42,653 nucleotides of DNA from an uncultured Lachnoclostridium sp. (GCA_930986645.1 CAKNJS010000022.1:1-42653), one strand, 5' to 3'. Positions 1 to 8,595 are shown, counted from the stretch's first letter. A program made the numbers and translations. The notes: a model not told the origin generated them from the letters alone.

Positions 1-228
1 CACTTTTCACACTTATCCGGGATAGCAGGTATGGAATCTCGGATTACAATTGAGGATCATTATGAGGCTTATCATCTTATCATCTTATTGTTAATTTTAT
101 GATAGCTGGTCATTAAGGACACATAAAGTAAAAAGTTGTTATAATCTTCTAATAAATGTAACCTTCATATTCTGCACAGCGCTTATTATAGTGAAGGCCT
201 TTTAACATAAGAGGGAGGAGGGGAACCT
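1..228. other. Upstream region of the sigma factor gene
   Basis: No gene is visible here. An AT-rich stretch contains a direct repeat of TATCATCT near 69-85. A TATAAT sits at 140-145 and could be a -10 element, but no good -35 lies 17 bases upstream, so the promoter assignment is weak. A purine-rich GGAGGAGGGG at about 214-223 is the ribosome binding site of the next gene. Confidence 0.35.
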
Positions 229-789
229 TTGGATGACAATAAAATCATAGATCTATATTTGCGCCGTGATGAAACAGCCGTTAAACAGACTTCTGAAAAA
301 TTCGGAGACCATTTACGTGCTCTGGCTTATGGTATCGTAAAAGATTATCAGACAGCAGAAGAATGTGAAAATGACACCTACTTGAAAACATGGAACTCAA
401 TACCGCCTCATGAGCCAAGAGAATACCTGTATGCTTTTCTTGCACGGATCACCCGTCATATTTCTCTGGACTGCTGCCGGAAACACAGCCGGCTGAAACG
501 CCGCGCATTTATCTCTGAGCTTAGTGCAGAGATGGAGCAATGTATTCCTGCTCCGGATGATGTGGAATGTCGTATAGACGATATAATTTTAGGGCAGGCG
601 ATCAACGGATTTCTCAGCACACTCAGCGAAGAAAAAAGAAATGTTTTTATACGTAGATACTGGTATCTGGATTCTATCTCAGACATAGCCCGACGTTTTG
701 CACTGTCTGAGAGCAAAGCGAAGACCATGCTTTTTCGAAGTCGTAAGCAGCTTCGTGACTATCTTGAAAAGGAGGGTTACATTCTATGA
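229..789 (+). CDS. RNA polymerase sigma factor, sigma-70/ECF type
   Basis: This 186-residue protein would direct RNA polymerase to a small regulon, probably in response to an envelope signal. Region 2 lies at about residues 20-85 (EECENDTYLKTW core) and region 4 at about 125-180, where SDIARRFALSESKAKTMLFR forms the helix-turn-helix for -35 recognition. The length is normal for an ECF-like factor. The start is a TTG placed just after a strong GGAGGAGGGG; the nearby ATG at 233 is in another frame that stops at once. The stop overlaps the next start as ATGA, so the factor is translationally coupled to its likely anti-sigma partner. The regulon cannot be read from this window. Confidence 0.85.
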   Translation: MDDNKIIDLYLRRDETAVKQTSEKFGDHLRALAYGIVKDYQTAEECENDTYLKTWNSIPPHEPREYLYAFLARITRHISLDCCRKHSRLKRRAFISELSAEMEQCIPAPDDVECRIDDIILGQAINGFLSTLSEEKRNVFIRRYWYLDSISDIARRFALSESKAKTMLFRSRKQLRDYLEKEGYIL

Positions 790-1820
790 GAGGAAGTGAA
801 CTACTTAATAAAATGGACTTGATCAGTCCGGAATATATTCAGGCAGCGGACAGAAAGTCCATACCCAAAAGAAAGAGATTAAAAAAATGGTGTGCCATAG
901 CGGCCTGTCTTTGTCTTGTATTCAGTCTCGCTGTTCCTGTAATGGCCGCTTCAATGCCTGCATTTTATAATGTGCTGTACGCCATCTCCCCTTCCACGGC
1001 GCAATTCTTCAAGCCGGTGCAGTTATCCTGCGAAGACAATGGCATTCGCATGGAAGTATCGGCAGCGTATATACATGAAAATACTGCTGAAATCTACATT
1101 TCAGTACAGGATCTGGAGGGGACGAAATTTGATGAAACAATTGACCTTTTTGACAGTTACCAGCTCAATACTCCATTTGACTGCTCAAGTCACTGCATCC
1201 TGTCCGGCTATGATCCCGATACCCATACTGCTGAATTCCTTATCACGATCGAGCAGTGGGATGATCAGGATATCACCGGCGGCAAGCTGACATTCACCCT
1301 TCGGGAAATTTTGAGCAATAAGGAAACATATGAAGGGATCATCAATGAAGTAAATCTGTCTGACATCCGGCTTGACAGCACACCCCAGAGAGTTGATCCG
1401 CGAGGTATCGGCGGATCAGAGTTTATAGAGAAGTACAAAGACTCTCCCGACCATGATTTGCTGACAGTTCTCAAACCATCCGGTAATATCTGTTCGCCTG
1501 TCGACGGAGTGTCTCTGACAGGTATCGGTTATATTGACGGATATCTCCATGTTCAGGTTTATTATAAAGATATTTTAAAGACGGATAACCACGGAACGAT
1601 TACCCTGATAAACAAAGAAACCGGTGAGACAATCAGTTGTGATGGTTCTATCGCATTTTTTGATACTACAGGAGAAAACAGCTATGAAGATTATATCTTT
1701 ACCGAAATTGCTGCTGAAACACTTGGTGAATATGATCTGTACGGAAAATTCATTACTTCATCCGGACCCATAAAGGGAAATTGGAGCGTAACTTTTCCAT
1801 TAAGGAAAGCAGAAAACTGA
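786..1820 (+). CDS. DUF4179-type membrane anti-sigma factor
   Basis: This 344-residue protein has a short basic cytoplasmic segment (about 1-33), one membrane helix (about 35-55, IAACLCLVFSLAVPVMAAS) and a large extracytoplasmic beta-rich part. That arrangement, and its place directly behind a sigma factor with ATGA coupling, matches DUF4179-family partners found with sigma factors in Clostridia. By that analogy it would hold the sigma factor at the membrane and sense an external or wall signal. The cytoplasmic part is shorter than a classical zinc-binding anti-sigma domain, and no HxxxCxxC motif is seen, so the mode of sigma binding is unclear. Function is inferred from context and architecture. 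Confidence 0.7.
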   Translation: MRGSELLNKMDLISPEYIQAADRKSIPKRKRLKKWCAIAACLCLVFSLAVPVMAASMPAFYNVLYAISPSTAQFFKPVQLSCEDNGIRMEVSAAYIHENTAEIYISVQDLEGTKFDETIDLFDSYQLNTPFDCSSHCILSGYDPDTHTAEFLITIEQWDDQDITGGKLTFTLREILSNKETYEGIINEVNLSDIRLDSTPQRVDPRGIGGSEFIEKYKDSPDHDLLTVLKPSGNICSPVDGVSLTGIGYIDGYLHVQVYYKDILKTDNHGTITLINKETGETISCDGSIAFFDTTGENSYEDYIFTEIAAETLGEYDLYGKFITSSGPIKGNWSVTFPLRKAEN

Positions 1821-1850
1821 TATTTTCTTCCGTTCTTCAATAAACGAAAG

Positions 1851-1890
1851 AAAAACTGCGTTCCCGTTAAAGGAACGCAGCCAGTTTTTT
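1851..1890. terminator. Bidirectional terminator between convergent genes
   Basis: A perfect 9-bp stem, CTGCGTTCC at 1856-1864 and GGAACGCAG at 1872-1880, has a 7-base loop. It is flanked by an A-run on the left and a T-run at 1885-1890 on the right, so it can end both the anti-sigma transcript and the aldolase operon. The aldolase stop codon lies inside the loop. Confidence 0.8.
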
Positions 1891-2892
1891 CACATCTTCC
1901 ATTTTCGTCGCCCAGCTCGTCGCAAACCGCACAACTGTGTGGGTTTCATCTTTCTTTTCCCAGCAGCCAAACACTACATTTTCTTTTAGTTTCTCCATCT
2001 GAGAATCTTCCAGCACCACAAAGATCTGATTCGTAGGAGAATCGATGAAGAACTCATATCCTTTTTCTCTTAGTATCCGCTTCAGCTCATCCGCCGTATC
2101 GATAGCGTTTTTTCCGATCTTCAGATAAAGATCATTGGTAAAAAGAGCGTCAAACTGTACGCCGGTCAGCCTCCCTTTGGCGAGAAGCGCTCCTCTTTGC
2201 TTTACCTTTGTCACAAAATGGAGCGGTGTATTCTCTTTCGGGAAAACGACCGCTTCCCCGCACAGAGCCCCGACTTTCGTCCCGCCGATATAGAATACGT
2301 CACAATATTCTGCCACATCCTGAAGTGTCACATCCGTGTCCGCTGCAGCAAGCGCATATCCGAGCCGCGCCCCGTCCAGATAAAGGGGAATCCGGTATTC
2401 ACTGCAGACTGCGGATAATTCAGCCAGTTCTCCTTTTGTATACAAAGAGCCGTACTCTGTCGGATGAGAAATGTAAACCATTCCCGGGAATACCATATGT
2501 TCATGATTTTCATCCCCATAGAACGTATTCATATACTCTTCAAGATCATCTGCCGACAGTTTGCCGTTTTTCTGAGGCAGGGCGAGAACCTTGTGACCTG
2601 TCCACTCAATGGCACCCGCCTCATGGGTGCCTACATGACCTGTCTCGGCCGCGATCACTCCCTCATGGGAATCCAGCATAGAACTGATCACAATCTGGTT
2701 TGTCTGGGTTCCTCCTGTCAGAAGGTATACCTCTGCGTCCGGACATCCGCAGGCGGCACAGATCTTTTCCTTTGCGGACGCTGTATACCGGTCTGTCCCG
2801 TACCCCGGAAGCTGTTCCATATTTGTCTCTATCAGACGTTTTAATACTTCTTCATGGGCGCCCTCTGAATAATCATTTTCAAAATAAAGCAT
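1867..2892 (-). CDS. Threonine aldolase-like PLP enzyme (beta-eliminating lyase family)
   Basis: This 341-residue fold-type I PLP enzyme resembles low-specificity L-threonine aldolases, which cleave threonine or allo-threonine to glycine and acetaldehyde. The PLP lysine is K206 in YIGGTK. The aspartate that contacts the pyridine nitrogen is D173 in YLDGARL. The LTGGTQTN stretch (about 58-65) is the expected phosphate-binding segment. The length is normal. The start overlaps the stop of the upstream flavin reductase gene as TAATG, so translation is coupled. It is the last gene of a three-gene operon. Other beta-hydroxy amino acid substrates are possible. Confidence 0.85.
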   Translation of the reverse strand: MLYFENDYSEGAHEEVLKRLIETNMEQLPGYGTDRYTASAKEKICAACGCPDAEVYLLTGGTQTNQIVISSMLDSHEGVIAAETGHVGTHEAGAIEWTGHKVLALPQKNGKLSADDLEEYMNTFYGDENHEHMVFPGMVYISHPTEYGSLYTKGELAELSAVCSEYRIPLYLDGARLGYALAAADTDVTLQDVAEYCDVFYIGGTKVGALCGEAVVFPKENTPLHFVTKVKQRGALLAKGRLTGVQFDALFTNDLYLKIGKNAIDTADELKRILREKGYEFFIDSPTNQIFVVLEDSQMEKLKENVVFGCWEKKDETHTVVRFATSWATKMEDVKKLAAFL

Positions 2893-3602
2893 TATCTGTC
2901 CGCCTTTCTTCGCGCTGTTGTACGTTTCTTCCCGGCAGATTTCCTTCTGCCCTTATTTGGGACATCTGATCTTTTGCGACCCGCATTTTTGGCATCTGAT
3001 TTTCTGCCGCCCGATACTTTTGGCTTCCGTGCAGTCTGCTTCTTACGCACGCTGTACCCGAATGTCCCCAGCTTTTCTCCCAGATCCAGATATTCTCCAT
3101 GAGAGTAGGCAATCAATCCGGTACTGTCCAGATCAAATTTCCCTTTTTCGTCCATATATGCCTCGTCAACCTGCACTGCTGTCACTTCCGCGAGAAACAT
3201 ATGATGACTGCCCAGTTCCTGAATGCTTTTTACCCTGCATTCGATATTAACGGGGGCCTCTTCGATCACCGGCGCATACTTCAAAGATGAAGCACTTCCT
3301 TTTGTCAGCCGGCACTCTTTCCACTTGTCCACTTCCCTGCCCGAGCGGACACCGCAATAGTCTGTGACACGGGCAAGTTTTTTTGTGGTCAGGTTAATCA
3401 CAAACTCTCCGCTCTCTTTGATCATATGATAGGAATACCGCTCCGGCCGGACGGATATATACGCCATTGGAGGATTCGTACACACAGTCCCTGTCCACGC
3501 AATGGTCAGTATGTTGCTTCTGCCCTCTTTGTCCGCTGTACTCACCATAACAGCGGGCAGGGGGTAGATCATATTTCCCGGTTTCCATGTCTGTTTTGCC
3601 AT
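2892..3602 (-). CDS. Flavin reductase-like FMN-binding protein with a basic tail
   Basis: This 236-residue protein has a flavin reductase-like split-barrel domain (about 1-185), recognisable from the opening PGNMIYPLPAVMVST, then ILTIAWTGTVCTNPP, and the SHHMFLAEV segment. Such proteins bind FMN and take part in NAD(P)H-dependent flavin reduction. Unusually, a low-complexity tail of about 50 residues follows (186-236) with 23 lysines or arginines, built from rough 10-residue repeats such as GRKSDAKNA and GRKRSDVPNK. The domain alone matches the usual family length, so the tail is an addition that may bind nucleic acid or another polyanion. The gene starts 9 bases after the pyrophosphatase stop. 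Confidence 0.8.
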   Translation of the reverse strand: MAKQTWKPGNMIYPLPAVMVSTADKEGRSNILTIAWTGTVCTNPPMAYISVRPERYSYHMIKESGEFVINLTTKKLARVTDYCGVRSGREVDKWKECRLTKGSASSLKYAPVIEEAPVNIECRVKSIQELGSHHMFLAEVTAVQVDEAYMDEKGKFDLDSTGLIAYSHGEYLDLGEKLGTFGYSVRKKQTARKPKVSGGRKSDAKNAGRKRSDVPNKGRRKSAGKKRTTARRKADR

Positions 3603-3611
3603 ACAATTCTC

Positions 3612-5261
3612 CTATTGCTGCAGCGCACCGACCAGAGTAGGTACAAGCTGTTTCTTTCTTGATACAACGCCCTTGAGCATGATCGTCTCCGTATCCTCCG
3701 GCAGGTCGTATGCGCTTAAAATCTTCTCCCTCGCCTCCGGTCCGCAGCAGAGAAGCTCGGAGGATTCGGTAATAATATTGGTCAGCATGAAAAAGATCAT
3801 ATTCAGCCCGTGATTGACACGTGCCTTCTCGAGATGAGGCCGCACGATCTTCCGGATTTCTTTCAATTCATCCGCACTCATGGAGTTGACCTGTCCGACG
3901 CCGAACACTGTATCATTGACTGTAAACTGTTTAAAATCGAGGAAGCATATCTCTTCTGCACTCTTTCCTTTTAGGTTGCTGCCGGCATTAAACATCTCCT
4001 GAGCCAGATTTTCAACCTCCACTCCTGCAATTTCTGCAAGCTTTCTCGCTGTATTTTCATCAAGAGGCGTACAGGTCGGCGAGCGGAACATCAGGGTATC
4101 CGAAATGATCGCCGAACAGAGAAGCGCTGCATTGACAGGATCCGGTTCCACTCCTGCCTCCTGATACATCTGATAAACGATCGTAGCAGTACATCCCACC
4201 GGCTGGTTCCGGAAGAATACGGGGCCCATCGTCTCAATACTGCTCAGTCTGTGGTGATCAATGATCTCAAGTACTTCTGCTTCTTCCACACCGTCAACTG
4301 CCTGATTCTTCTCATTATGGTCTACAAGGATCACCTGCTTTTTCCGCACGTTCAAAAGCCGGCGTCTGGAAATCAAACCGAGGAATTTTCCTTTATTGTC
4401 AACGATAGGGAAATCACGGAATCTTTTGCGCGCCATAACTTCTTTTACGTCATCCACGTAATCTTTCATTTTGAATGTAACCAGATTGTCCTTGGTCATA
4501 AAATATTTCACCGGAATACTCTGGTTGATATGCTGCGCTGCGGTAAATGTATCGTGAGGCGTCCGTATGATCACGATTTCCTTTTCCTGTGCCTGCTGAA
4601 TGATCTTGTCCGATACAGGTGCATTCTGGCAGACTACCATACAGCTTGCATCCACGTCAACAGCACACTGCTGGGCATCCTTGCGGTCGCCCATGATGAC
4701 AAGGTCGTCCTTATTAATGAAATCTGACATGAGAATCCTGCTGGAAGCCGCGATCACGACTTTTCCTTTCAGCAGATAACTGTGTTCATTTCCGGTGAGC
4801 ACTTCACCGTCTACAGCACGGGCAATATTACGGTACTGGGTGCGGGCTTTTGAAAGAATCGTGCTGTCGTACACTTCCATGTATGTCTTTGCAATATCAC
4901 CGATTGTAATAAGACCTTCCAGCTTTCCGTCTCTTGTAACGGGAAGTGTATGTATATTAGATTCCTGCATCTTCTCCCATGCGGTACGGATAGAAACACT
5001 GCTCTTTAAGCCGTCAACCTCTTTTAGTTCTACATCCTTGATCTGTTCCCTTAAGTCGGACAGCAGTCTTGGGGCTTTTACGCCAAAGCGTTCCAGAACA
5101 TACTGGGTCTCTTCATTTAACTGCCCCGCTCTTCTCGGTTCATGAGGGATATCGGTAATTTTTGTCTTCAAAGCCGCATAGGCGATCGCAGAACAGATGG
5201 AATCCGTATCCGGATTTTTGTGTCCTACAACATATACTTTTCTGTCTTTTTCCCTGCTCAT
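3612..5261 (-). CDS. ppaC: Manganese-dependent family II inorganic pyrophosphatase with CBS and DRTGG domains
   Basis: This 549-residue enzyme hydrolyses pyrophosphate to phosphate in the cytoplasm. Metal-binding motifs are HKNPDTDS (H14, D18, D20), VDHN (D314-N316) and IIDHH (D335-H337). The C-terminal SRKKQ (534-538) supplies substrate-binding basic residues. Between the DHH halves lie a CBS repeat (about 88-135), a DRTGG-like domain (about 160-250) and a second CBS repeat (about 250-305). In characterised CBS-pyrophosphatases this insert makes activity respond to adenine nucleotides and diadenosine polyphosphates. An AGGAG precedes the ATG. It heads a three-gene operon and is divergent from the S1-domain gene. 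Confidence 0.92.
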   Translation of the reverse strand: MSREKDRKVYVVGHKNPDTDSICSAIAYAALKTKITDIPHEPRRAGQLNEETQYVLERFGVKAPRLLSDLREQIKDVELKEVDGLKSSVSIRTAWEKMQESNIHTLPVTRDGKLEGLITIGDIAKTYMEVYDSTILSKARTQYRNIARAVDGEVLTGNEHSYLLKGKVVIAASSRILMSDFINKDDLVIMGDRKDAQQCAVDVDASCMVVCQNAPVSDKIIQQAQEKEIVIIRTPHDTFTAAQHINQSIPVKYFMTKDNLVTFKMKDYVDDVKEVMARKRFRDFPIVDNKGKFLGLISRRRLLNVRKKQVILVDHNEKNQAVDGVEEAEVLEIIDHHRLSSIETMGPVFFRNQPVGCTATIVYQMYQEAGVEPDPVNAALLCSAIISDTLMFRSPTCTPLDENTARKLAEIAGVEVENLAQEMFNAGSNLKGKSAEEICFLDFKQFTVNDTVFGVGQVNSMSADELKEIRKIVRPHLEKARVNHGLNMIFFMLTNIITESSELLCCGPEAREKILSAYDLPEDTETIMLKGVVSRKKQLVPTLVGALQQ

Positions 5262-5392
5262 ATTTCCATGCTCCTGTTATTTTCTGCAACAGCGTTTCGA
5301 TATACCGGATTGCGCTGTCATGATTCTTCATTTATGGTCCTTTTCGTTCCTTATTAAGATTGCCATTTTTTTCATAGATAGTCAAGCCACAG

Positions 5393-5422
5393 TTGTTTTT
5401 TCTGTTTAATTTATGGTATAAT
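5393..5422 (+). promoter_or_regulatory. Promoter of the S1-domain gene with extended -10
   Basis: TTGTTT at 5393-5398 is an 18-base spacer away from TATAAT at 5417-5422, which is preceded by TGG (extended -10). Transcription would start near 5429, giving an approximately 80-base leader. Confidence 0.65.
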
Positions 5423-5441
5423 AATCGCGCAAAACGCGATC

Positions 5442-5462
5442 CGAAGCGATGTGATCGCTTCG
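5442..5462 (+). repeat. Leader hairpin of the S1-domain gene
   Basis: A perfect 9-bp inverted repeat, CGAAGCGAT / ATCGCTTCG, surrounds a 3-base loop in the predicted 5' leader, about 35 bases before the ribosome binding site. It could act as a binding site, possibly autogenous since the product is an S1 RNA-binding protein, or as an mRNA stabiliser. It has no U-run, so it is not a terminator. Confidence 0.5.
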
Positions 5463-5509
5463 CTCTGCCTGATTGTGTTGAAAATCTAAGTAAGTTGAGG
5501 TGCTGTACA

Positions 5510-6199
5510 ATGAGCGAAGAAATGAAAGAAGAATTACAGGAAAACGAAACTGTTGAAACTATGGCTGATTACGAAGATCATATCGATGACGCTAATCCAT
5601 GGAACAGAGTTACTGAATATATGGAAAACAAAACAGTCCTTCCGGTCAAAGTTGAGGGAGTCGTAAACGGCGGCGTCATCTGTATGGTCGAGGGATTAAG
5701 AGGATTTGTTCCTGCTTCTAAACTTTCCCTTACCTATATTGAAGATCTTGAGACATATCTCCTGAAGGATATCGAGGTGCAGGTAATCGATGTAGATCAG
5801 GCAAATAACCGTCTCGTCCTCTCTGCACGCGAGATTCTGAAGGAGAAAGAAAGAAAAGCACGCGAAGAAAAAATCGCAAATCTGAAAGTCGGAACAGTCT
5901 TAAACGGAACAGTTGAGACACTCCAGAACTATGGTGCTTTCGTAAAACTTGAGAACGGTCTTTCCGGTCTGGTACACGTATCTCAGATCTCACAGAAACG
6001 TGTAAAAGTACCGTCAGATGTACTCAGCATAGGCGACGAAGTCAAAGTAAAGGTCATCGGCATCAAAGACGGCAAGGTAAGCCTGAGCATGAAAGCTCTC
6101 GAGGAAGTCAAAGAAGAGCCGGAAGAAAAAGTGGTACTGCCGAAGAGTGAAGAGATCGGAACAAGCCTTGGGGATCTCTTCAAAAATCTGAAGCTGTAA
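5510..6199 (+). CDS. S1 RNA-binding domain protein (two repeats)
   Basis: This 229-residue cytoplasmic protein has an acidic N-terminal stretch (1-40) and two S1 OB-fold repeats. The first is at about 41-108 (VVNGGVICMVEGLRGFVPASKLS) and the second at about 125-198 (LQNYGAFVKLENGLSGLVHVSQIS). A charged linker, KEKERKAREEK, separates them. It is shorter than ribosomal protein S1 and is of the kind seen in Firmicutes as a short S1-like protein, likely binding mRNA or the ribosome. An open frame extends upstream to 5393, but that part overlaps the promoter. The ATG at 5510 has a GAGGTG Shine-Dalgarno and is the better start. Confidence 0.85.
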   Translation: MSEEMKEELQENETVETMADYEDHIDDANPWNRVTEYMENKTVLPVKVEGVVNGGVICMVEGLRGFVPASKLSLTYIEDLETYLLKDIEVQVIDVDQANNRLVLSAREILKEKERKAREEKIANLKVGTVLNGTVETLQNYGAFVKLENGLSGLVHVSQISQKRVKVPSDVLSIGDEVKVKVIGIKDGKVSLSMKALEEVKEEPEEKVVLPKSEEIGTSLGDLFKNLKL

Positions 6200-6203
6200 A
6201 TTT

Positions 6204-6560
6204 GTGTTTGCCGGAGTGGCATTTCTTCGGACAACATTCGAAAATCGATCGGATACAGTGGGTCTTGATAACGTATTCGTATATGGCGGGAGAATGATTC
6301 CGGTTCCGGTTACAGAAAGTAAGACAAAGTAACAAATCCGTGCTGCAGCTAAAAACAATCAATAAAATGAATAAACTCGCATACGCTCAGACATATTCAT
6401 TTTATTGATTAACGCTGTATCACGGATTTAACTTTGACTAACATTCTTCCACAGTCACCGTCCTCATTCTCCCGCCATATACGAAAGATTCATCAGATCA
6501 GTTGTGTCCGTTTGATTTTCTGTGCTTATCCAATCAGAAGTGTCGCCCCGACAATCATGG
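6204..6560. repeat. Large imperfect fold-back (inverted repeat) element
   Basis: Two diverged copies of a roughly 170-base sequence face each other. At the centre, a 17-bp perfect stem (6357-6373 with 6394-6410) encloses a 20-base loop. Further out, AAATCCGTG at 6334-6342 pairs with 6421-6429, and a 21-base block at 6277-6297 pairs perfectly with 6464-6484. Similarity continues outward: 6240-6257 matches the reverse of 6503-6520 at 15 of 18 positions. The element begins right after the S1-gene stop. The left copy holds an open frame of about 43 codons (6204-6332); the right copy is broken by stops and a shift. This may be a fold-back transposon remnant or a long RNA hairpin. No transposase is adjacent. 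Confidence 0.65.
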
Positions 6561-6939
6561 AATTTACAGAAAACTGGTCGAAGGGGCCGGCTTTATCAAC
6601 AAAGTTCCGGCTTCTCCCGATTTGTATGAATGTTTGTTGAAGGATGACGTTGCGTCTGAAAAAAAGTGTAATGACAGGATGAGACAGCAAAAAAAGAAGA
6701 TACTGCATAAGCTATACATCGACATAGAGCGTTCCGAATACACCTCGTTCTCCATGTTAGCGGCATGAAAATGTGAGTTCCAATGGACGAGTATTTCCAT
6801 GACGCGTTACATGGATTCGAGGGGATGAGGTAAAGCGGGTCGGCATAGCGCTGCAAGTATCTTCTTTTTTCTGCGTCCGCTGTTTGATCAGTATATCTTT
6901 ACCATTGCAACGGTGTCTACTCAATAATCACGAATTTAT
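6561..6939. other. Gene-free interval beside the fold-back element
   Basis: No gene is supported. Short open frames occur on both strands, but none has a ribosome binding site, a recognisable domain or convincing coding character. The - strand frame that ends at 6526 is roughly continuous with the right half of the fold-back element and may be decayed coding sequence. Confidence 0.4.
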
Positions 6940-8469
6940 TTACTCCTGCAGCGACCGTTTTCTTGATATCACAACTTTCTCTTCATAGCATTCAAAGATT
7001 TCATCTACTTTCTTTTTCTCCAGTTTCGGTGAGATAAGGCTTACCACAGGTACTGCGATCAATCCTGCTATCATTGCCGCGGCTCCTGCGTTGATCGGGG
7101 ATTCGATAAATCCGATGAACATATTTGCCACAGTCAGGCCGACGCCTGCGATAAATCCGGCCCACACGCCTGCGCGGGTGACGCCTTTCCAGTAGAGTCC
7201 GTACATAAACGGAGCGAGGAATGCTCCTGCCAGCGCGCCCCATGAGATTCCCATGAGCTGAGCGATAAATGTGGGCGGATCAAGAGCGATCACCACAGAT
7301 ACCACGAGGAAGAATACGATCAGAACCTGCATGGTGATGATCTGTTTCTTTTCACTCATATTTTTTACTACGTTGTCTTTTATAAGATCCAGTGTCATCG
7401 TAGAACTGGATGTCAGTACCAGCGAAGACAGCGTGGACATGGAAGCTGACAAGACCAGTACGACAACAATACCGATCAGGATATCCGGCAGTGCTGAGAG
7501 CATATGCGGGATAATACTGTCATATACTACTGCTCCGGTCGTTGTGTCGTAGATCTGCGGGCTGTCAAAAAGTCTTGCAAAACCGCCGAGGAAATAGCAT
7601 CCTCCTGAAACGACAACTGCGAATAATGTGGAGATGACAGTTCCTGTATTGATCGATTTCTCGTCTTTTATCGCATAGAATTTTCCGATCATCTGAGGCA
7701 GTCCCCATGTTCCGAGAGACGTCAGTATAACGACGCCGAGCAGATTGAGCGGATCCGGTCCGAAGAAAGATGTAAACGCTCCCGGCTGTCCCTCTGTAAC
7801 CGCTACATCGCTTGGAATCTGTGCCATCTCGGAAATTGCATTCATAAAACCGCCCTGACCGTTCAGTACAGCTGCGATAACCGCAGCAATGCCGACCAGC
7901 ATAATGATTCCCTGGATAAAATCATTGATGGCTGCAGCCATATATCCGCCCAGTATCACATACAGAGCTGTAAACACTGCCATTGCGATGACACACCATG
8001 TATAGGGGATATTGAACGCCATCTCAAAGAGTCTGGACAGTCCGTTATATACAGATGCAGTGTATGGAATAAGGAATACAAAGACAATCACCGACGCTGC
8101 GATCTTCAGCGGTTTACTGCTGTAACGCTGTCCGAAAAAATCCGGCATTGTCTTGGAGCCCAGATGCTGTGTCATGATCTTGGTTCTTCTACCGAGCACA
8201 ACCCATGCGAGCAGACTGCCGATCACGGCATTCCCGATACCGATCCATGTACTCGCGATCCCGTATTTCCATCCGAACTGTCCTGCATATCCCACAAATA
8301 CAACGGCTGAAAAATACGATGTGCCATAGGCAAATGCCGTAAGCCACGGCCCCACGGATCTGCCGCCCAGCACGAATCCGTCTACGCTTGCGGCATGTCT
8401 TCTTGCATAAAGCCCTACACATACCATGACTGCAAAAAATACGACAAGCAGTATGACTTTAATCACCAT
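6940..8469 (-). CDS. Sodium/solute symporter (SSS family, PutP-like)
   Basis: This 509-residue membrane protein has about 13 hydrophobic segments and a short charged C-terminus. The SSS signature features are visible. FVLGGRSVGPWLTAFAYGTS lies after the first helix. ASMSTLSSLVLTSSS (about residues 340-355) supplies the serine/threonine sodium site. It would couple sodium entry to uptake of a small organic solute. Similarity in layout to proline and pantothenate symporters does not settle the substrate. It is monocistronic, and its upstream region holds a cluster of CTTTAAAG palindromes that look like an operator. No clear terminator follows the stop. Confidence 0.88.
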   Translation of the reverse strand: MVIKVILLVVFFAVMVCVGLYARRHAASVDGFVLGGRSVGPWLTAFAYGTSYFSAVVFVGYAGQFGWKYGIASTWIGIGNAVIGSLLAWVVLGRRTKIMTQHLGSKTMPDFFGQRYSSKPLKIAASVIVFVFLIPYTASVYNGLSRLFEMAFNIPYTWCVIAMAVFTALYVILGGYMAAAINDFIQGIIMLVGIAAVIAAVLNGQGGFMNAISEMAQIPSDVAVTEGQPGAFTSFFGPDPLNLLGVVILTSLGTWGLPQMIGKFYAIKDEKSINTGTVISTLFAVVVSGGCYFLGGFARLFDSPQIYDTTTGAVVYDSIIPHMLSALPDILIGIVVVLVLSASMSTLSSLVLTSSSTMTLDLIKDNVVKNMSEKKQIITMQVLIVFFLVVSVVIALDPPTFIAQLMGISWGALAGAFLAPFMYGLYWKGVTRAGVWAGFIAGVGLTVANMFIGFIESPINAGAAAMIAGLIAVPVVSLISPKLEKKKVDEIFECYEEKVVISRKRSLQE

Positions 8470-8510
8470 CTCTCATTCCTCAACTTTCCTGTTTTTTCTT
8501 TTGCTTATTT

Positions 8511-8550
8511 ACTTTAAAGCGTTGCGCTTTAAAGTTCTACACTTTAAAGT
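8511..8550 (-). promoter_or_regulatory. CTTTAAAG repeat cluster upstream of the symporter
   Basis: An 11-bp perfect inverted repeat, ACTTTAAAGCG / CGCTTTAAAGT (8511-8521 and 8525-8535, 3-base spacer), is followed after 5 bases by the 10-base palindrome ACTTTAAAGT (8541-8550). Three CTTTAAAG units within 40 bases, about 40-80 bases before the symporter start, suggest cooperative regulator binding. The regulator is unknown. Confidence 0.55.
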
Positions 8551-8574
8551 AATAAAGTTTACTGGTATAGAATA

Positions 8575-8595
8575 ACACGGGCAGAAAGCCCGTGT
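8575..8595 (-). terminator. mgsA: Probable terminator after mgsA
   Basis: A perfect 8-bp stem, ACACGGGC / GCCCGTGT, with a 5-base loop lies about 100 bases past the mgsA stop. The - strand sequence after it is only moderately U-rich (TATTCTAT), so termination may be partial and read into the symporter leader. Confidence 0.5.

Noticed and set aside
5393-5509. N-terminal extension of the S1-domain protein
   Set aside because: It overlaps the promoter and leader hairpin, lacks a ribosome binding site, and the ATG at 5510 has a good one.
6526-6708. Open frame on the - strand in the same gap
   Set aside because: No start signal; at most a decayed gene fragment related to the fold-back repeat.
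6502-6768. Open frame on the + strand in the gap before the symporter
   Set aside because: No ribosome binding site and no recognisable domain, and its first part lies in the fold-back element.
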